Shown in pieces: positions 9,920 to 20,019 of a stretch of DNA of 64,000 nucleotides. The translations under genes were made by a program, and so were the position numbers. Positions within the stretch are counted from its first letter, which is position 1, and the number at the start of each line of letters is the position of its first letter. Source of the DNA: Serratia sp. UGAL515B_01 (lineage in GTDB: Bacteria > Pseudomonadota > Gammaproteobacteria > Enterobacterales > Enterobacteriaceae); the NCBI RefSeq assembly GCF_033095805.1, contig NZ_CP109901.1, positions 868,001 through 932,000 on the forward strand, given 5' to 3'. Under the pieces are notes generated by a model that ran no database searches, had not been told where the DNA came from, and worked only from the letters and a program-made list of their open reading frames with translations.

Positions 9920-12109
9920 ATGTCGACCAAGCGTCACTACTCATCACCGGCTAAACCAGACTTTTTCCCCGTTAGCGTATTAGTCGCCACAATTGCAGCT
10001 ACGCTAACGTTGCCAGCGGTTGCGGCTCAAACCTCGTTAGCCACTGATGCAGATACTATTACGGTGGTCGGTGGGGCCAGTGGCGCCCAGCAAGAAAATG
10101 CCTGGGGCCCTGTGGGTACCATTGTGGCGAAGCATAGTGCGACAGGAACCAAAACCGATACGCCGATACAAAAGAACCCTCAGTCTGTTTCTGTGATCAC
10201 CAAAGAAGAGATAGAGATGCGTAATGCTACTTCGGTGAAAAACATTTTGAGTTATACCCCTGGTGTTTTTGCCAGCCGTGGTAGCTCTAATACTTACGAT
10301 GCGATTGCGATCCGTGGTTTTACCACGGTGAATACCAATCAGTACTTAGATGGCCTCAAGCTTCAGGGAGACAATTACTCTGAGGCCTCCATTGATCCTT
10401 ACTTCCTCGAACGAGTGGAGTTATTGCGCGGACCATCCTCCGTTCTGTATGGCAAAAGTAATCCTGGCGGCGTAATCACCATGGTGAGCAAACGGCCAAC
10501 GACGGAACTCCTGAGAGAAATCCAGTTTAAAATGGGAACCGATAACCTGTTCCAGACGGGTTTTGATTTCAGTAATGCACTGGATGATAACGGTATTTTT
10601 TCCTATCGTCTGACTGGGCTAGCGAAAGATAGCAACGTTCAGCAGGACATGGTGAAAGAAAAACGCTATGCCATAGCTCCTTCTTTCACTTGGCATCCTG
10701 ATGACAAGACCAATTTCACTTTGCTGACCAATTTCCAGAACGACCCTTATGCCGGATTCTACGGCTGGTTGCCGAAGCAGGGGACACTGATCCCTTTACC
10801 CGATGGCAGCAAGTTATCAACCCGTTTCAATGACGGTGAAGCCAGTAATTACATGGCACGCAAGCAACGTATGCTTGGCTACAGTTTTGATCACGCTTTT
10901 AATGATACTTGGACAGTACGACAGAATCTGCGCTATATGCAGTTGGAAACCGACTTTAAGAGTATCTACGGTAACGGTGTTTCACCAGCAATGCCAACGA
11001 CGTTGAATCGGGCCTATGTTCAGTCAAAAGAACATCTTAATAGTTTCACCGTTGATACTCAGGCACAGGCCAAACTGGAAACGGGTACGATAGACCATAC
11101 TCTGCTGTTTGGTGTCGATTACATGCGCATGCGTAATGACATCAACGCTGGGTTTGGTTCTGCTGACAGCCTCAGCCTCACTAATCCGCAATATGGCAAT
11201 GATAGTTATACCATTACCTTTCCCTATGATTATCTTAACCGTCAGGAGCAGACAGGACTGTATGCACAGGAACAAGGGCAATGGAATCAATGGTTATTGA
11301 CCCTGGGAGGCCGTTATGACCGGGCTAAAACCTCGGCCTACAATCGTAATAAGAATGCTACCGATGAGCAGACTGACGGCCAATTCACTTGGCGTGGCGG
11401 TTTGAACTATCTGTTTGATAACGGCATAACGCCTTATTTCAGCTACAGTGAATCCTTTGAGCCTAATCTTGGCACAACAGCCAGTGGTAGTACTTTTAAA
11501 CCGTCTATTGGCAGGCAGTATGAAACCGGGGTGAAGTATGTATCGAAAGATCGCCCGATGGTTCTGACTGCTGCGTTATATCAATTGACCAAGGACAACA
11601 ATCTGACCAGCGACCCTGACAATAGCCGGTTTAGTGTCCAGAGTGGTGAGATCCGTTCGCGCGGTCTTGAGTTAGAAGCCAAAGCGGCACTTAATGCGAA
11701 CGTAAACCTTACCGCTTCTTATACCTATACGGATGCGGAGTATACGCAGGATACCCATTTTCAGGGTAAGCGGCCGGTAGAAGTGCCGAAGCATTTGGCC
11801 TCTTTGTGGGCGGACTACACCTTCCATGAGACAGTACTTAGTGGTCTGACCTTCGGTTCTGGTGTGCGTTATGTCGGCTCCAGTTCCAGCTTTAACGCCG
11901 ATAACACTACGTTCAACGTGCCCGACTACACATTGGTTGATGCAACCGTGAAATATGACCTAGCCCGTTTTGGCCTACCAGGCTCATCAGTTGGGATTAA
12001 CGTGAATAACTTGTTTGATAAAACCTATGTATCAAGTTGCTATCGTGACCATGCCTGTTACTGGGGGCAAGAACGCCAAGTTGTTGCTACCGCAACTTTC
12101 CGCTTCTAA
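9920..12109 (+). CDS. fhuA: TonB-dependent ferrichrome outer-membrane receptor
   Basis: 22-strand outer-membrane barrel that imports ferrichrome with TonB energy. A signal peptide of about 35 residues ends near PAVAAQ. The TonB box is DTITVVG (near residues 45-51), followed by the plug (AWGPVGTIVAKHSATGTKTD, IRGF, ERVELLRGPSSVLYGKSNPGG) and the barrel, ending in the Phe-terminated VVATATFRF. The paired cysteines near the C-terminus (SCYRDHACYWG) match E. coli FhuA. Length is 729 against 747 residues, with differences in surface loops, so phage sensitivity cannot be inferred. It is the first gene of fhuACDB. Confidence 0.94.
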   Translation: MSTKRHYSSPAKPDFFPVSVLVATIAATLTLPAVAAQTSLATDADTITVVGGASGAQQENAWGPVGTIVAKHSATGTKTDTPIQKNPQSVSVITKEEIEMRNATSVKNILSYTPGVFASRGSSNTYDAIAIRGFTTVNTNQYLDGLKLQGDNYSEASIDPYFLERVELLRGPSSVLYGKSNPGGVITMVSKRPTTELLREIQFKMGTDNLFQTGFDFSNALDDNGIFSYRLTGLAKDSNVQQDMVKEKRYAIAPSFTWHPDDKTNFTLLTNFQNDPYAGFYGWLPKQGTLIPLPDGSKLSTRFNDGEASNYMARKQRMLGYSFDHAFNDTWTVRQNLRYMQLETDFKSIYGNGVSPAMPTTLNRAYVQSKEHLNSFTVDTQAQAKLETGTIDHTLLFGVDYMRMRNDINAGFGSADSLSLTNPQYGNDSYTITFPYDYLNRQEQTGLYAQEQGQWNQWLLTLGGRYDRAKTSAYNRNKNATDEQTDGQFTWRGGLNYLFDNGITPYFSYSESFEPNLGTTASGSTFKPSIGRQYETGVKYVSKDRPMVLTAALYQLTKDNNLTSDPDNSRFSVQSGEIRSRGLELEAKAALNANVNLTASYTYTDAEYTQDTHFQGKRPVEVPKHLASLWADYTFHETVLSGLTFGSGVRYVGSSSSFNADNTTFNVPDYTLVDATVKYDLARFGLPGSSVGINVNNLFDKTYVSSCYRDHACYWGQERQVVATATFRF

Positions 12110-12154
12110 TCGACTAAAGGGGCGGCTATGTGCTGCTCCTGATAAGCAGGGTCT

Positions 12155-12952
12155 ATGCAGGATAAACACCTTAATCACGATGCCACGTTCCGACTTGAAC
12201 AAATGAGCTTTGCTGTTGGTGGTCGTGAGCTGTTACAACCCCTCACGCTGACTTTCCCCCAGGGCAAAATGTGTGGTTTGCTCGGCCATAATGGTTCGGG
12301 AAAATCCACACTGTTGAAAATTCTTGCTCGTCATCAACGTGCTACCGCTGGCCAGGCAATGCTTAATGGGCAAAAGTTGGATCAATGGCAGAGTAAAGCT
12401 TTTGCACGACAGGTGGCATATTTACCTCAACAATTGCCAGCGGCGGAGGGGATGACAGTACGTGAACTGGTAGCCGTTGGCCGCTATCCGTGGCATGGCG
12501 CATTGGGGCGTTTCAAAACGACCGATCGTGAACATGTCGAAGAAGCGATTGGATTGGTAGGATTGAAACCCTTCGCTAACCGCTTGGTAGATAGCCTCTC
12601 GGGTGGTGAACGTCAGCGTGCCTGGCTGGCAATGATGGTTGCACAGGATAGCCGCTGCCTATTATTGGATGAGCCGACTTCTGCATTGGACATTGCGCAT
12701 CAGGTTGATGTTTTGGCTCTGGTTCAACGCCTAAGTCATGAGCGTGGGCTGACGGTGATTGCCGTATTGCACGATATTAATATGGCTGCCCGCTTTTGCG
12801 ATTACCTGATTGCCCTGCGAGGGGGAACTACGATCGCGCAAGGCTCACCGCTTGAACTTATGCAGGAAAGCGTGTTGGAGCAGATCTATGGTATTCCGAT
12901 GGGGATACTGTCGCATCCGAAGGGTGGTGCACCAGTGAGCTTTGTCTATTAA
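12155..12952 (+). CDS. fhuC: Ferrichrome ABC transporter ATP-binding protein
   Basis: Cytoplasmic ATPase of the hydroxamate siderophore importer. Walker A is GHNGSGKST, the Q-loop is AYLPQQLPAAEGMTVRELV, the signature is LSGGERQR and Walker B is CLLLDEPTSALD, with the switch His in VLHDIN. The 265 residues equal the E. coli length. It starts 45 bases after fhuA, and its stop overlaps the fhuD start by one base (TAATG). Confidence 0.96.
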   Translation: MQDKHLNHDATFRLEQMSFAVGGRELLQPLTLTFPQGKMCGLLGHNGSGKSTLLKILARHQRATAGQAMLNGQKLDQWQSKAFARQVAYLPQQLPAAEGMTVRELVAVGRYPWHGALGRFKTTDREHVEEAIGLVGLKPFANRLVDSLSGGERQRAWLAMMVAQDSRCLLLDEPTSALDIAHQVDVLALVQRLSHERGLTVIAVLHDINMAARFCDYLIALRGGTTIAQGSPLELMQESVLEQIYGIPMGILSHPKGGAPVSFVY

Positions 12953-13857
12953 TGTCTTCACTTTCTGATTTCTATCATGATCCCTTACGCCGTCGTTTGT
13001 TAGCAGCAATGGCATTATCACCGCTGCTGTTTTCCTTGCCGACGCGCGCCACAGAACGTCTGGATATTACCCGTATCGTTGCTCTGGAATGGCTGCCTGT
13101 CGAACTGCTTGTTGCTCTCGGTGTGATGCCGCTTGCCGTGGCGGATATCCATAACTACAACCAATGGGTGCAACACCCACGGTTGCCGAAATCGGTGATA
13201 GATGTTGGGCAGCGTACAGAGCCAAATCTGGAATTGTTACAACAGCTTAACCCCTCGTTGCTTCTGCTTTCCAAGGGATACGGCCCGGCACCACAAAAAC
13301 TGCAACCTATTGCCCCAACGATGGAATTTGCTTTCAATGATGGGGGGAGGGAACCGCTTGATGTGGCTAAAAACTCTTTACAACAGTTGGCAACGCGGAT
13401 AGGGCTTGAAGCCCGAGCGATACAACATTTACAACTGTTTGATACTTTCCTAGTGGATGCTCGTAGCCGTTTGCAGAGTTACAGACAACAACCGTTGTTG
13501 CTGTTTTCTCTGTTGGATACCCGTCACGCATTGGTCATTGGTCAGAACAGCCTGTTTCAGGCAGTAATGGAAAGGTTGGATATCGAAAATGCCTGGCAGG
13601 AGGAAACCAATTTCTGGGGGACTTCGGTGGTTGGTATTGAACGCCTGATGACCGTAAAAAACGCACGTGCGATTTATCTTGATCATGGCAATCAAACGAT
13701 GATGGATAAGGTCAGTACTACGCCTCTTTGGCAGGCATTACCCTTTGTTCGCCAGGGGCAATTGCGGCAGATGCCAGCGGTGTGGTTTTACGGGGCGACA
13801 TTATCGGCTATGCGCTTTTGCCATTTACTGGCGCAAGCGCAGGAGGCTAAGCCATGA
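12952..13857 (+). CDS. fhuD: Periplasmic hydroxamate siderophore-binding protein
   Basis: Class III substrate-binding protein that hands ferrichrome-type siderophores to FhuB. The N-terminus has a PLRRRLLAAMALSPLLF stretch followed by LPTRATE. This is a twin-arginine-like signal peptide, although the classic SRRxFLK pattern is imperfect. The mature part starts with the RIVALEWLPVELLVALGV motif of the family and has the long linking helix. Length is 301 residues against 296 in E. coli. It overlaps fhuB by four bases (ATGA), which implies coupled translation. Confidence 0.93.
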   Translation: MSSLSDFYHDPLRRRLLAAMALSPLLFSLPTRATERLDITRIVALEWLPVELLVALGVMPLAVADIHNYNQWVQHPRLPKSVIDVGQRTEPNLELLQQLNPSLLLLSKGYGPAPQKLQPIAPTMEFAFNDGGREPLDVAKNSLQQLATRIGLEARAIQHLQLFDTFLVDARSRLQSYRQQPLLLFSLLDTRHALVIGQNSLFQAVMERLDIENAWQEETNFWGTSVVGIERLMTVKNARAIYLDHGNQTMMDKVSTTPLWQALPFVRQGQLRQMPAVWFYGATLSAMRFCHLLAQAQEAKP

Positions 13858-15872
13858 GCATGCGCGGGCGTATCCTAACGATAACGCAGATTATTGTGCT
13901 ATTGATGGTGGCATGCGGTTTAACACTACTCAATCTGTTACACCAACTGCCTGGTGCTCAGTGGTTACAGGCAATATGGCAGCCGGATAGAGATAGTGTG
14001 GAACAAATGTTATTCCACTACAGCCTGTTACCACGCTTGTCATTGTCATTGCTGGTTGGTGCAGGATTAGGGCTGGTGGGAGTGCTGTTCCAGCAGGTAC
14101 TCCGTAATCCATTGGCCGAACCTGCCACGTTAGGTGTTTCTGCTGGTGCCCAACTTGGGCTGACTATCGTGACCTTATGGTCACTGCCAGGGGGAGAATT
14201 AACCCGACAACTGGCGGCTATGGTGGGAGCGATAGCGGTAGGAGGCGTGGTATTTGGTGTTGCCAGGGGGAAACAAATGTCTCCTGTCACGCTGATCCTC
14301 GCTGGGCTGGTAATGGGATTGTATTGCGGCGCGGTTAATAGCCTGCTGGCATTGTTCAATTATGAACAACTTCAGGGGGTGTTCCTGTGGAGTAGCGGTT
14401 CGCTGAATCAGCAGGACTGGGGAACAGTAAAACTTATCCTGCCAAGCTTGCTGATTGCCGCCGTACTAACATTACTATTGCTGCGTCCTCTGACTCTGTT
14501 AGGGCTTGATGACGGAGTAGCTCGTAATTTGGGGCTTGGTCTGGCTTTCTCGCGCTTTGCTGCATTGGCGCTGGCGATAATAATCAGCGCAATGTTGGTC
14601 AATGCAGTGGGTGTGATCGGTTTTATCGGCCTGTTTGCACCGTTAATGGCTAAAATGATGGGAGCCAGACGTTTGGTACAGCGGATGATGCTGGCTCCGT
14701 TTTTAGGGGCATTACTGTTGTGGTTGACCGATCAGATAATCCTTTGGCTGACGCAGGTATGGCGCGAAATCCCGACGGGCGCTGCAACGGCACTGATTGG
14801 TGCTCCCTTGTTGCTGTGGCTGTTGCCACGCTTGCGTGACAGTGCGTTTCCTCCATCAATGGTACCTGGTGAAAAAAAACCGCGCATTTTGAGATATCAG
14901 CCTTGTTTAACTGCCATTACAAGACACCACCGTGGATGGATCGCGCTAGGTAGCTTGCTGTTTATTAGCGTGATAACCGTTGCACTGATGTTTGGAAGAA
15001 ATGCCAGTGGGTGGCACTGGAGCCTAGGCGGTGAGTTGGAGGCTTTATTGCCTTGGCGCTGGCCACGGGTCGTTTCTGCATTGTCTGCAGGTATGATGTT
15101 GGCGGTTGCAGGGACTCTGATCCAGAAATTGACGGGTAACCCTATGTCTAGCCCGGAGGTACTGGGAGTCAGTTCTGGCGCTGCGTTTGGCATTGTAGTG
15201 ATGCTGTTTATTGTGCCAGGTGATGCCATTAATTGGTTACTGCCAGCGGGCAGTTTGGGCGCTGCTGCAACACTTATGTTAATTGTGGCTGTGGCCGGTA
15301 GAGGTGGGTTTTCCACGGAACGCATGTTGTTGGCAGGTATCGCGCTTGGTACCGCTTTCACCACCACGATGTTTGTCCTGCTTGCCAGCGGTGACCCGCG
15401 CATGGGGGGGCTACTGGTATGGATTTCTGGTTCAACTTACTCGGTAGAATCTTCACAGGCTGTGCGCACTGCAACTGTTGCTGTGGTGCTAATTGCATTA
15501 GCACCACTATGCCAACGTTGGTTGACTATCTTGCCTCTAGGTGGAGCCAGCGCACGTTCGGCGGGAATTGCATTAACGCCAGTGCGATTGACCATTCTGC
15601 TGTTGGCAGCAATGCTGACGGCGATGGCAACGTTGACGGTTGGCCCACTCAGTTTTATTGGCCTGATGGCACCACATATAGCGCGAATGCTTGGTTTTCG
15701 CCATGTATTGCCCCAAATCACAGCGGCTGCAGTGATAGGTGGAATTCTGATGGTTTTTGCGGACTGGTGTGGCCGAATGGTGATGTTCCCTTATCAGATC
15801 CCGGCTGGACTATTGGCAACCTTCATTGGAGCACCTTACTTTATTTATCTATTGCGTAAACAAAGTGCCTGA
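13854..15872 (+). CDS. fhuB: Ferrichrome ABC transporter permease, double-length
   Basis: Inner-membrane permease made of two fused BtuC/FecCD-type halves, so a single chain provides about 20 membrane helices. Each half carries the family motif before its coupling region: NPLAEPATLGVSAGAQLGL in the first and NPMSSPEVLGVSSGAAFG in the second. Each also has a FIGL(F/M)AP motif. The hydrophilic join is near residues 330-355. The 672 residues are close to the E. coli 660. It is the last gene of the operon and converges on metK. Confidence 0.95.
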   Translation: MSMRGRILTITQIIVLLMVACGLTLLNLLHQLPGAQWLQAIWQPDRDSVEQMLFHYSLLPRLSLSLLVGAGLGLVGVLFQQVLRNPLAEPATLGVSAGAQLGLTIVTLWSLPGGELTRQLAAMVGAIAVGGVVFGVARGKQMSPVTLILAGLVMGLYCGAVNSLLALFNYEQLQGVFLWSSGSLNQQDWGTVKLILPSLLIAAVLTLLLLRPLTLLGLDDGVARNLGLGLAFSRFAALALAIIISAMLVNAVGVIGFIGLFAPLMAKMMGARRLVQRMMLAPFLGALLLWLTDQIILWLTQVWREIPTGAATALIGAPLLLWLLPRLRDSAFPPSMVPGEKKPRILRYQPCLTAITRHHRGWIALGSLLFISVITVALMFGRNASGWHWSLGGELEALLPWRWPRVVSALSAGMMLAVAGTLIQKLTGNPMSSPEVLGVSSGAAFGIVVMLFIVPGDAINWLLPAGSLGAAATLMLIVAVAGRGGFSTERMLLAGIALGTAFTTTMFVLLASGDPRMGGLLVWISGSTYSVESSQAVRTATVAVVLIALAPLCQRWLTILPLGGASARSAGIALTPVRLTILLLAAMLTAMATLTVGPLSFIGLMAPHIARMLGFRHVLPQITAAAVIGGILMVFADWCGRMVMFPYQIPAGLLATFIGAPYFIYLLRKQSA

Positions 15873-15951
15873 GCTGCTTCCCGACATTGGGTGATTTCCC
15901 TTCACTGCACATGCGTGCCGCTAACAGGTTACTGGCACAGCACTCAGCAAT

Positions 15952-15982
15952 AAAAACGGCGAACCATTGGCTCGCCGTTTTT
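15952..15982. terminator. Bidirectional terminator between fhuB and metK
   Basis: An 11-bp stem AAAAACGGCGA / TCGCCGTTTTT (15952-15962 and 15972-15982) with a 9-base loop has an A run on one side and a T run on the other, so it can stop transcripts from both converging genes. Confidence 0.9.
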
Positions 15983-15999
15983 ACTTACGAAATAACGCG

Positions 16000-17154
16000 T
16001 TACTTCAGCCCAGCGGCCTCACGCAACAGAGCTGCTTTGTCGGTCGCCTCCCAAGGGAAGTTTTCTCGACCAAAGTGTCCATAAGCAGCTGTTTCACGGT
16101 AAATAGGCTGTAGCAGATCCATCATCTTGATCAGGCCATATGGGCGTAAATCGAAGAATTCGCGCACCAGCATGGTCAACTGCTCAGTAGAGACTTTCTC
16201 AGTACCAAAAGTTTCTACCATGATAGAGGTGGGTTCAGCCACACCGATAGCATAGGACACTTGGATTTCGCAACGATCGGCCAAGCCAGCAGCAACGATA
16301 TTTTTTGCCACGTAACGCGCAGCGTAGGCAGCAGAACGGTCAACCTTTGACGGATCTTTACCGGAAAATGCGCCGCCACCATGACGGGCCATACCACCGT
16401 AGGTATCGACGATGATTTTACGACCCGTTAGACCACAGTCTCCCATTGGGCCACCAATAACAAAGCGCCCGGTTGGGTTGATGTGGTATTTAGTACTTGC
16501 TGTCAACCACTCCGCAGGGAGAACCGGCTTGATGATCTCTTCCATCACCGCCTCTTGCAGATCCTTTAGAGCGATATCGTCAGAGTGTTGTGTGGAAAGA
16601 ACCACTGCATCAATACCAATGATTTTGCCATCATCATACTGGAAAGTGACCTGGCTTTTGGCATCAGGACGTAGCCACGACAGCGTGCCGTTTTTACGGA
16701 CTTCAGACTGGCGCTGAACCAGACGGTGTGCGTAAGTGATTGGTGCAGGCATCAAAACTTCAGTTTCGTTGGTGGCATAACCAAACATCAGCCCTTGATC
16801 GCCAGCACCTTGTTCAAGTGGATCGCTACGGTCTACACCTTGGTTGATATCTGGGGATTGTTTACCTATAGCGCTCAATACTGCACAGGAATTGGCATCA
16901 AAACCCATATCAGAATGGACATAACCAATCTCGCGAACGGTCTGACGGGTGATCTCTTCAATATCAACCCAAGCGCTGGTGGTGATTTCACCGCCAACCA
17001 GGACCATACCGGTTTTCACGTAGGTCTCACAAGCCACACGTGCTTTTGGATCCTGTTCTAAAATGGCGTCAAGAACGGCATCGGAGATTTGGTCTGCAAT
17101 TTTATCAGGATGTCCTTCAGAGACAGATTCTGACGTGAAAAGGTGTTTAGCCAT
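16000..17154 (-). CDS. metK: S-adenosylmethionine synthetase
   Basis: Makes S-adenosylmethionine from ATP and methionine in the cytosol. The 384 residues match the E. coli length, with [20 protein letters not shown] at the N-terminus (ATP and Mg site), the second signature GGGAFSGKD, and [15 protein letters not shown] in the active-site loop region (here EQGAGDQG). The start ATG at 17154 is preceded by a weak AAGGTAAAG. Tandem met boxes about 150 bases upstream imply MetJ control. Confidence 0.97.
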   Translation of the reverse strand: MAKHLFTSESVSEGHPDKIADQISDAVLDAILEQDPKARVACETYVKTGMVLVGGEITTSAWVDIEEITRQTVREIGYVHSDMGFDANSCAVLSAIGKQSPDINQGVDRSDPLEQGAGDQGLMFGYATNETEVLMPAPITYAHRLVQRQSEVRKNGTLSWLRPDAKSQVTFQYDDGKIIGIDAVVLSTQHSDDIALKDLQEAVMEEIIKPVLPAEWLTASTKYHINPTGRFVIGGPMGDCGLTGRKIIVDTYGGMARHGGGAFSGKDPSKVDRSAAYAARYVAKNIVAAGLADRCEIQVSYAIGVAEPTSIMVETFGTEKVSTEQLTMLVREFFDLRPYGLIKMMDLLQPIYRETAAYGHFGRENFPWEATDKAALLREAAGLK

Positions 17155-17306
17155 AGTGTTCTTTACCTTGCATAAGACGGGTTAGAAATGACTGCACAGC
17201 ACTAGAGATCCGGGCATCAGCGGGAAAGGCCTTCCTCTGATGGTGAAGTGGATCCTGTAACGCCCCTCAGGCAAAGCCGTTAAGCAGTTTAACAGTTAAC
17301 CGATAT

Positions 17307-17330
17307 AGACGGATTAACATCTGGACGTCT
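17307..17330 (-). promoter_or_regulatory. Tandem met boxes upstream of metK
   Basis: Three adjacent 8-mers, AGACGGAT, TAACATCT and GGACGTCT, resemble the MetJ consensus AGACGTCT. The last matches 7 of 8 and the others 4 to 5 of 8. MetJ binds such tandem arrays cooperatively, and metK is a known MetJ target in E. coli. Confidence 0.65.
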
Positions 17331-17416
17331 ATTTTAGGTCAGCTTTTAGCCGGATTGCTAGCAATATTTTGCTTCCCCACTCTTTTACTCAAGGCTTGTG
17401 CCACCATTTTTATCGT

Positions 17417-17431
17417 TTGAAACAGTTTCAA
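17417..17431. promoter_or_regulatory. 15-bp palindrome above the speA promoter
   Basis: TTGAAAC-A-GTTTCAA is a perfect palindrome around one central base. It ends 13 bases before the -35 at 17445. The spacing suggests an operator for an activator or repressor, but I cannot name the protein. Confidence 0.4.
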
Positions 17432-17444
17432 GCGGATTTTCATT

Positions 17445-17473
17445 TTGCATTTTGCCCGGTGCTCCGGTATAAA
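17445..17473 (+). promoter_or_regulatory. speA: Putative sigma-70 promoter for speA
   Basis: TTGCAT, 17 bases, TATAAA reads toward speA and would give a leader of about 600 bases. No convincing gene lies in that leader apart from the short overlapping ORF at 18000-18092. The rest of 17474-17999 holds only unsupported frames. Confidence 0.5.
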
Positions 17474-17999
17474 CTGCCCGCATGGCTCATTTCGTGTGCA
17501 GCGTATGGCAGGAAATTGTCACTTTTTGTAAAAACCGACAATGCCACTTTAATTGGCAATTTTTGCTCTTACACTATATTGAGACTCGGTCGTTCATGAG
17601 AAACGACGAGCATGGAGGTGGTTGGATTAATGATCCATTGTCTACCGGTTGTTGCCCCTCAACAGCAGTGCCGTTCCGGCGCGCATTTTCCTTTTATTTC
17701 CCGTCTGGTCTTAACTACGTCTATCCGATGTTGCACAACATCTGAGGGCTATTCAGTATCCTCTGGCTGATTATCGGCCGTCTAAATAACAGAAAATCGT
17801 TGTCTATAGCTTTTCTGTAGGACGTGTTTTGATCCGACTCATGAGGTTTGGGCAGGCTGCTCTACAACATATAAAAATCGATTGCCAATTAAGGTAATTA
17901 GAATAAATCACTATTATAATTATTTTTTAGGCTTACTGTGCTGGTTTTTAGCTGAAGTAGTGACTGACTATACCGTTAATGTATCAGGTGAAGAGAATA

Positions 18000-18092
18000 A
18001 TGTTTGCCGATATGCCGATTCATCGCTCGTCAGTAGCGGGTAAAAAATTTATCTTTACGCTCCAAACAGGAGGTTGCCATGAATGCTCGTGA
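18000..18092 (+). CDS. Short upstream ORF overlapping the speA start
   Basis: A 30-codon frame (starts [16 protein letters not shown], ends GGCHECS) begins at ATG 18000 with GAAGAGA just upstream. It reads through the speA ribosome site (CAGGAGG, near 18069) and stops 13 bases inside speA in another frame. Its ribosomes would cover the speA initiation region, so it could couple or dampen speA translation. An in-frame ATG at 17979 lacks a ribosome site. No family is recognised, and expression is unproven. Confidence 0.35.
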   Translation: MFADMPIHRSSVAGKKFIFTLQTGGCHECS

Positions 18093-19977
18093 TACCAGCA
18101 AGATGCTGCGTACTTATAACGTCGCCTACTGGGGCAACAATTATTATGACGTTAACGAACTCGGCCACATCAGCGTGTGCCCTGATCCAGACGTTCCGCA
18201 TGCGCGTGTCGACCTCGCCGAACTGGTGAAAGAGCGCCAAAAAGAGGGCTTACGCCTGCCCGCCTTATTCTGTTTTCCGCAGATCCTGCAACATCGTTTG
18301 CGTTCCATTAACGCTGCATTTAAACGCGCACGCGAGTCATTTGGTTACGAAGGTGGCTACTTTTTGGTTTATCCGATCAAGGTCAATCAGCACCGTCGTG
18401 TGATTGAGTCGCTGGTCAATTCCGGTGAGCCGTTAGGCTTGGAAGCCGGTTCTAAAGCGGAACTAATGGCTGTATTGGCTCATGCCGGTATGACTCGTTC
18501 AGTGATCGTTTGTAATGGGTACAAAGACCGTGAATATATTCGTCTGGCATTGATCGGTGAAAAGTTAGGGCACAAAGTGTACCTGGTGATCGAGAAAATG
18601 TCGGAAATCAAGCCGGTACTTGAAGAAGCTGAACGCCTGAATGTGATACCACGCTTAGGTGTGCGCGCGCGTCTGGCTTCTCAGGGGTCCGGTAAATGGC
18701 AGGCGAGCGGGGGCGAGAAATCTAAATTCGGTCTGGCGGCTGTTCAGGTACTAAAACTGGTAGAAACGCTTCGTGAAGCAGGGCGTTTGGATAGTTTGCA
18801 ATTGCTCCATTTCCATCTCGGTTCTCAATTGGCCAACATTCGCGACATTGCCACTGGCGTACGTGAGTCTGCGCGTTTTTATGTGGAACTGCACAAGCTT
18901 GGCGTTAACATTCAATGTTTCGACGTAGGTGGTGGCCTGGGGGTTGATTACGAGGGTACCCGTTCACAATCTGATTGCTCGGTAAACTATGGTCTGAACG
19001 AATACGCCAACAACGTTATTTGGGGAATTGGGGATGCTTGTAATGAACACGGCTTACCACATCCCACGGTCATTACCGAGTCTGGTCGCGCTGTAACCGC
19101 CCATCATACTGTGCTGGTGTCTAACGTTATTGGTGTTGAACGCAACGAGTTTTGTGATCCTGTTCCTCCGGTTGAAAATGCTCCACGTGCACTGGAAAGT
19201 ATGTGGGAAACCTGGCAAGAAATGAACGAGCCAGAAAATCGACGCTCATTGCGTGAATGGCTACATGATAGTCAGATGGATCTGCATGATGTGCACACCC
19301 AATATGCGCATGGCATGCTGGACTTGACCAAACGCGCCTATGCGGAACAGCTATATCTGAACATTTGCAATAAGATCCAACAGCAACTTGATCCGAGCAA
19401 TCGCGCACACCGGCCGATTATTGATGAACTGCAAGAGCGAATGGCAGACAAATTTTACGTCAACTTCTCGTTGTTCCAGTCGATGCCCGACGCTTGGGGG
19501 ATCGATCAGTTGTTTCCAGTATTGCCATTGGAAGGCTTGGACAAACCACCAGAGGGACGCGCTGTATTGTTGGATATCACCTGTGATTCCGATGGCACCA
19601 TCGATCATTATGTCGATGGTGATGGTGTAGCAACAACGATGCCAATGCCGCCATACGATCCAGAAAATCCACCTGCACTGGGTTTCTTCATGGTTGGTGC
19701 CTATCAGGAAATTCTGGGCAATATGCATAACCTGTTTGGTGATACCGCATCGGTTGATGTGTTTGTGTTCCCTGACGGTACGGTAGAAACCGAGTTGTCT
19801 GATGAAGGTGATACGGTTGCTGATATGTTGGAATATGTTCAGCTTGACCCCACTGCGCTGTTGGCCAAGTTCCGCGATCAGGTAAAAGAAACCGATTTGG
19901 ATACTGAATTGCAAGCACAGTTTGTGGAAGAGTTTGAAGCCGGACTATATGGATATACCTATCTTGAGGATGAGTAA
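18079..19977 (+). CDS. speA: Biosynthetic arginine decarboxylase
   Basis: PLP enzyme converting arginine to agmatine, the first step of the agmatine route to putrescine. SpeB in this window carries out the next step. The PLP Lys lies in YPIKVNQHR near residue 100. [23 protein letters not shown] and the C-terminal CDSDG follow the fold-III decarboxylase pattern. Start ATG 18079 has a strong AGGAGG. E. coli entries carry 26 extra residues, but here a TAG lies in frame 48 bases upstream (18031-18033) and there is no other start. Length is 632 residues. A hairpin follows the stop. Confidence 0.95.
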   Translation: MNARDTSKMLRTYNVAYWGNNYYDVNELGHISVCPDPDVPHARVDLAELVKERQKEGLRLPALFCFPQILQHRLRSINAAFKRARESFGYEGGYFLVYPIKVNQHRRVIESLVNSGEPLGLEAGSKAELMAVLAHAGMTRSVIVCNGYKDREYIRLALIGEKLGHKVYLVIEKMSEIKPVLEEAERLNVIPRLGVRARLASQGSGKWQASGGEKSKFGLAAVQVLKLVETLREAGRLDSLQLLHFHLGSQLANIRDIATGVRESARFYVELHKLGVNIQCFDVGGGLGVDYEGTRSQSDCSVNYGLNEYANNVIWGIGDACNEHGLPHPTVITESGRAVTAHHTVLVSNVIGVERNEFCDPVPPVENAPRALESMWETWQEMNEPENRRSLREWLHDSQMDLHDVHTQYAHGMLDLTKRAYAEQLYLNICNKIQQQLDPSNRAHRPIIDELQERMADKFYVNFSLFQSMPDAWGIDQLFPVLPLEGLDKPPEGRAVLLDITCDSDGTIDHYVDGDGVATTMPMPPYDPENPPALGFFMVGAYQEILGNMHNLFGDTASVDVFVFPDGTVETELSDEGDTVADMLEYVQLDPTALLAKFRDQVKETDLDTELQAQFVEEFEAGLYGYTYLEDE

Positions 19978-19992
19978 CTAAATACTGCATGG

Positions 19993-20019
19993 TCCCCTCA
20001 AATGTTACTACTGAGGGGA
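19993..20019 (+). terminator. Hairpin after speA
   Basis: Stem TCCCCTCA / TGAGGGGA (19993-20000 and 20012-20019) starts 15 bases after the speA stop. Only scattered T follow, so termination may be partial. Confidence 0.5.

Noticed and set aside
16000..17340. SAM riboswitch upstream of metK
   Set aside because: I see no riboswitch-like fold. Tandem met boxes explain regulation in this group.
17482..17745. 87-codon frame in the speA leader
   Set aside because: No ribosome site, no recognisable domain, unusual composition. Probably untranslated leader.
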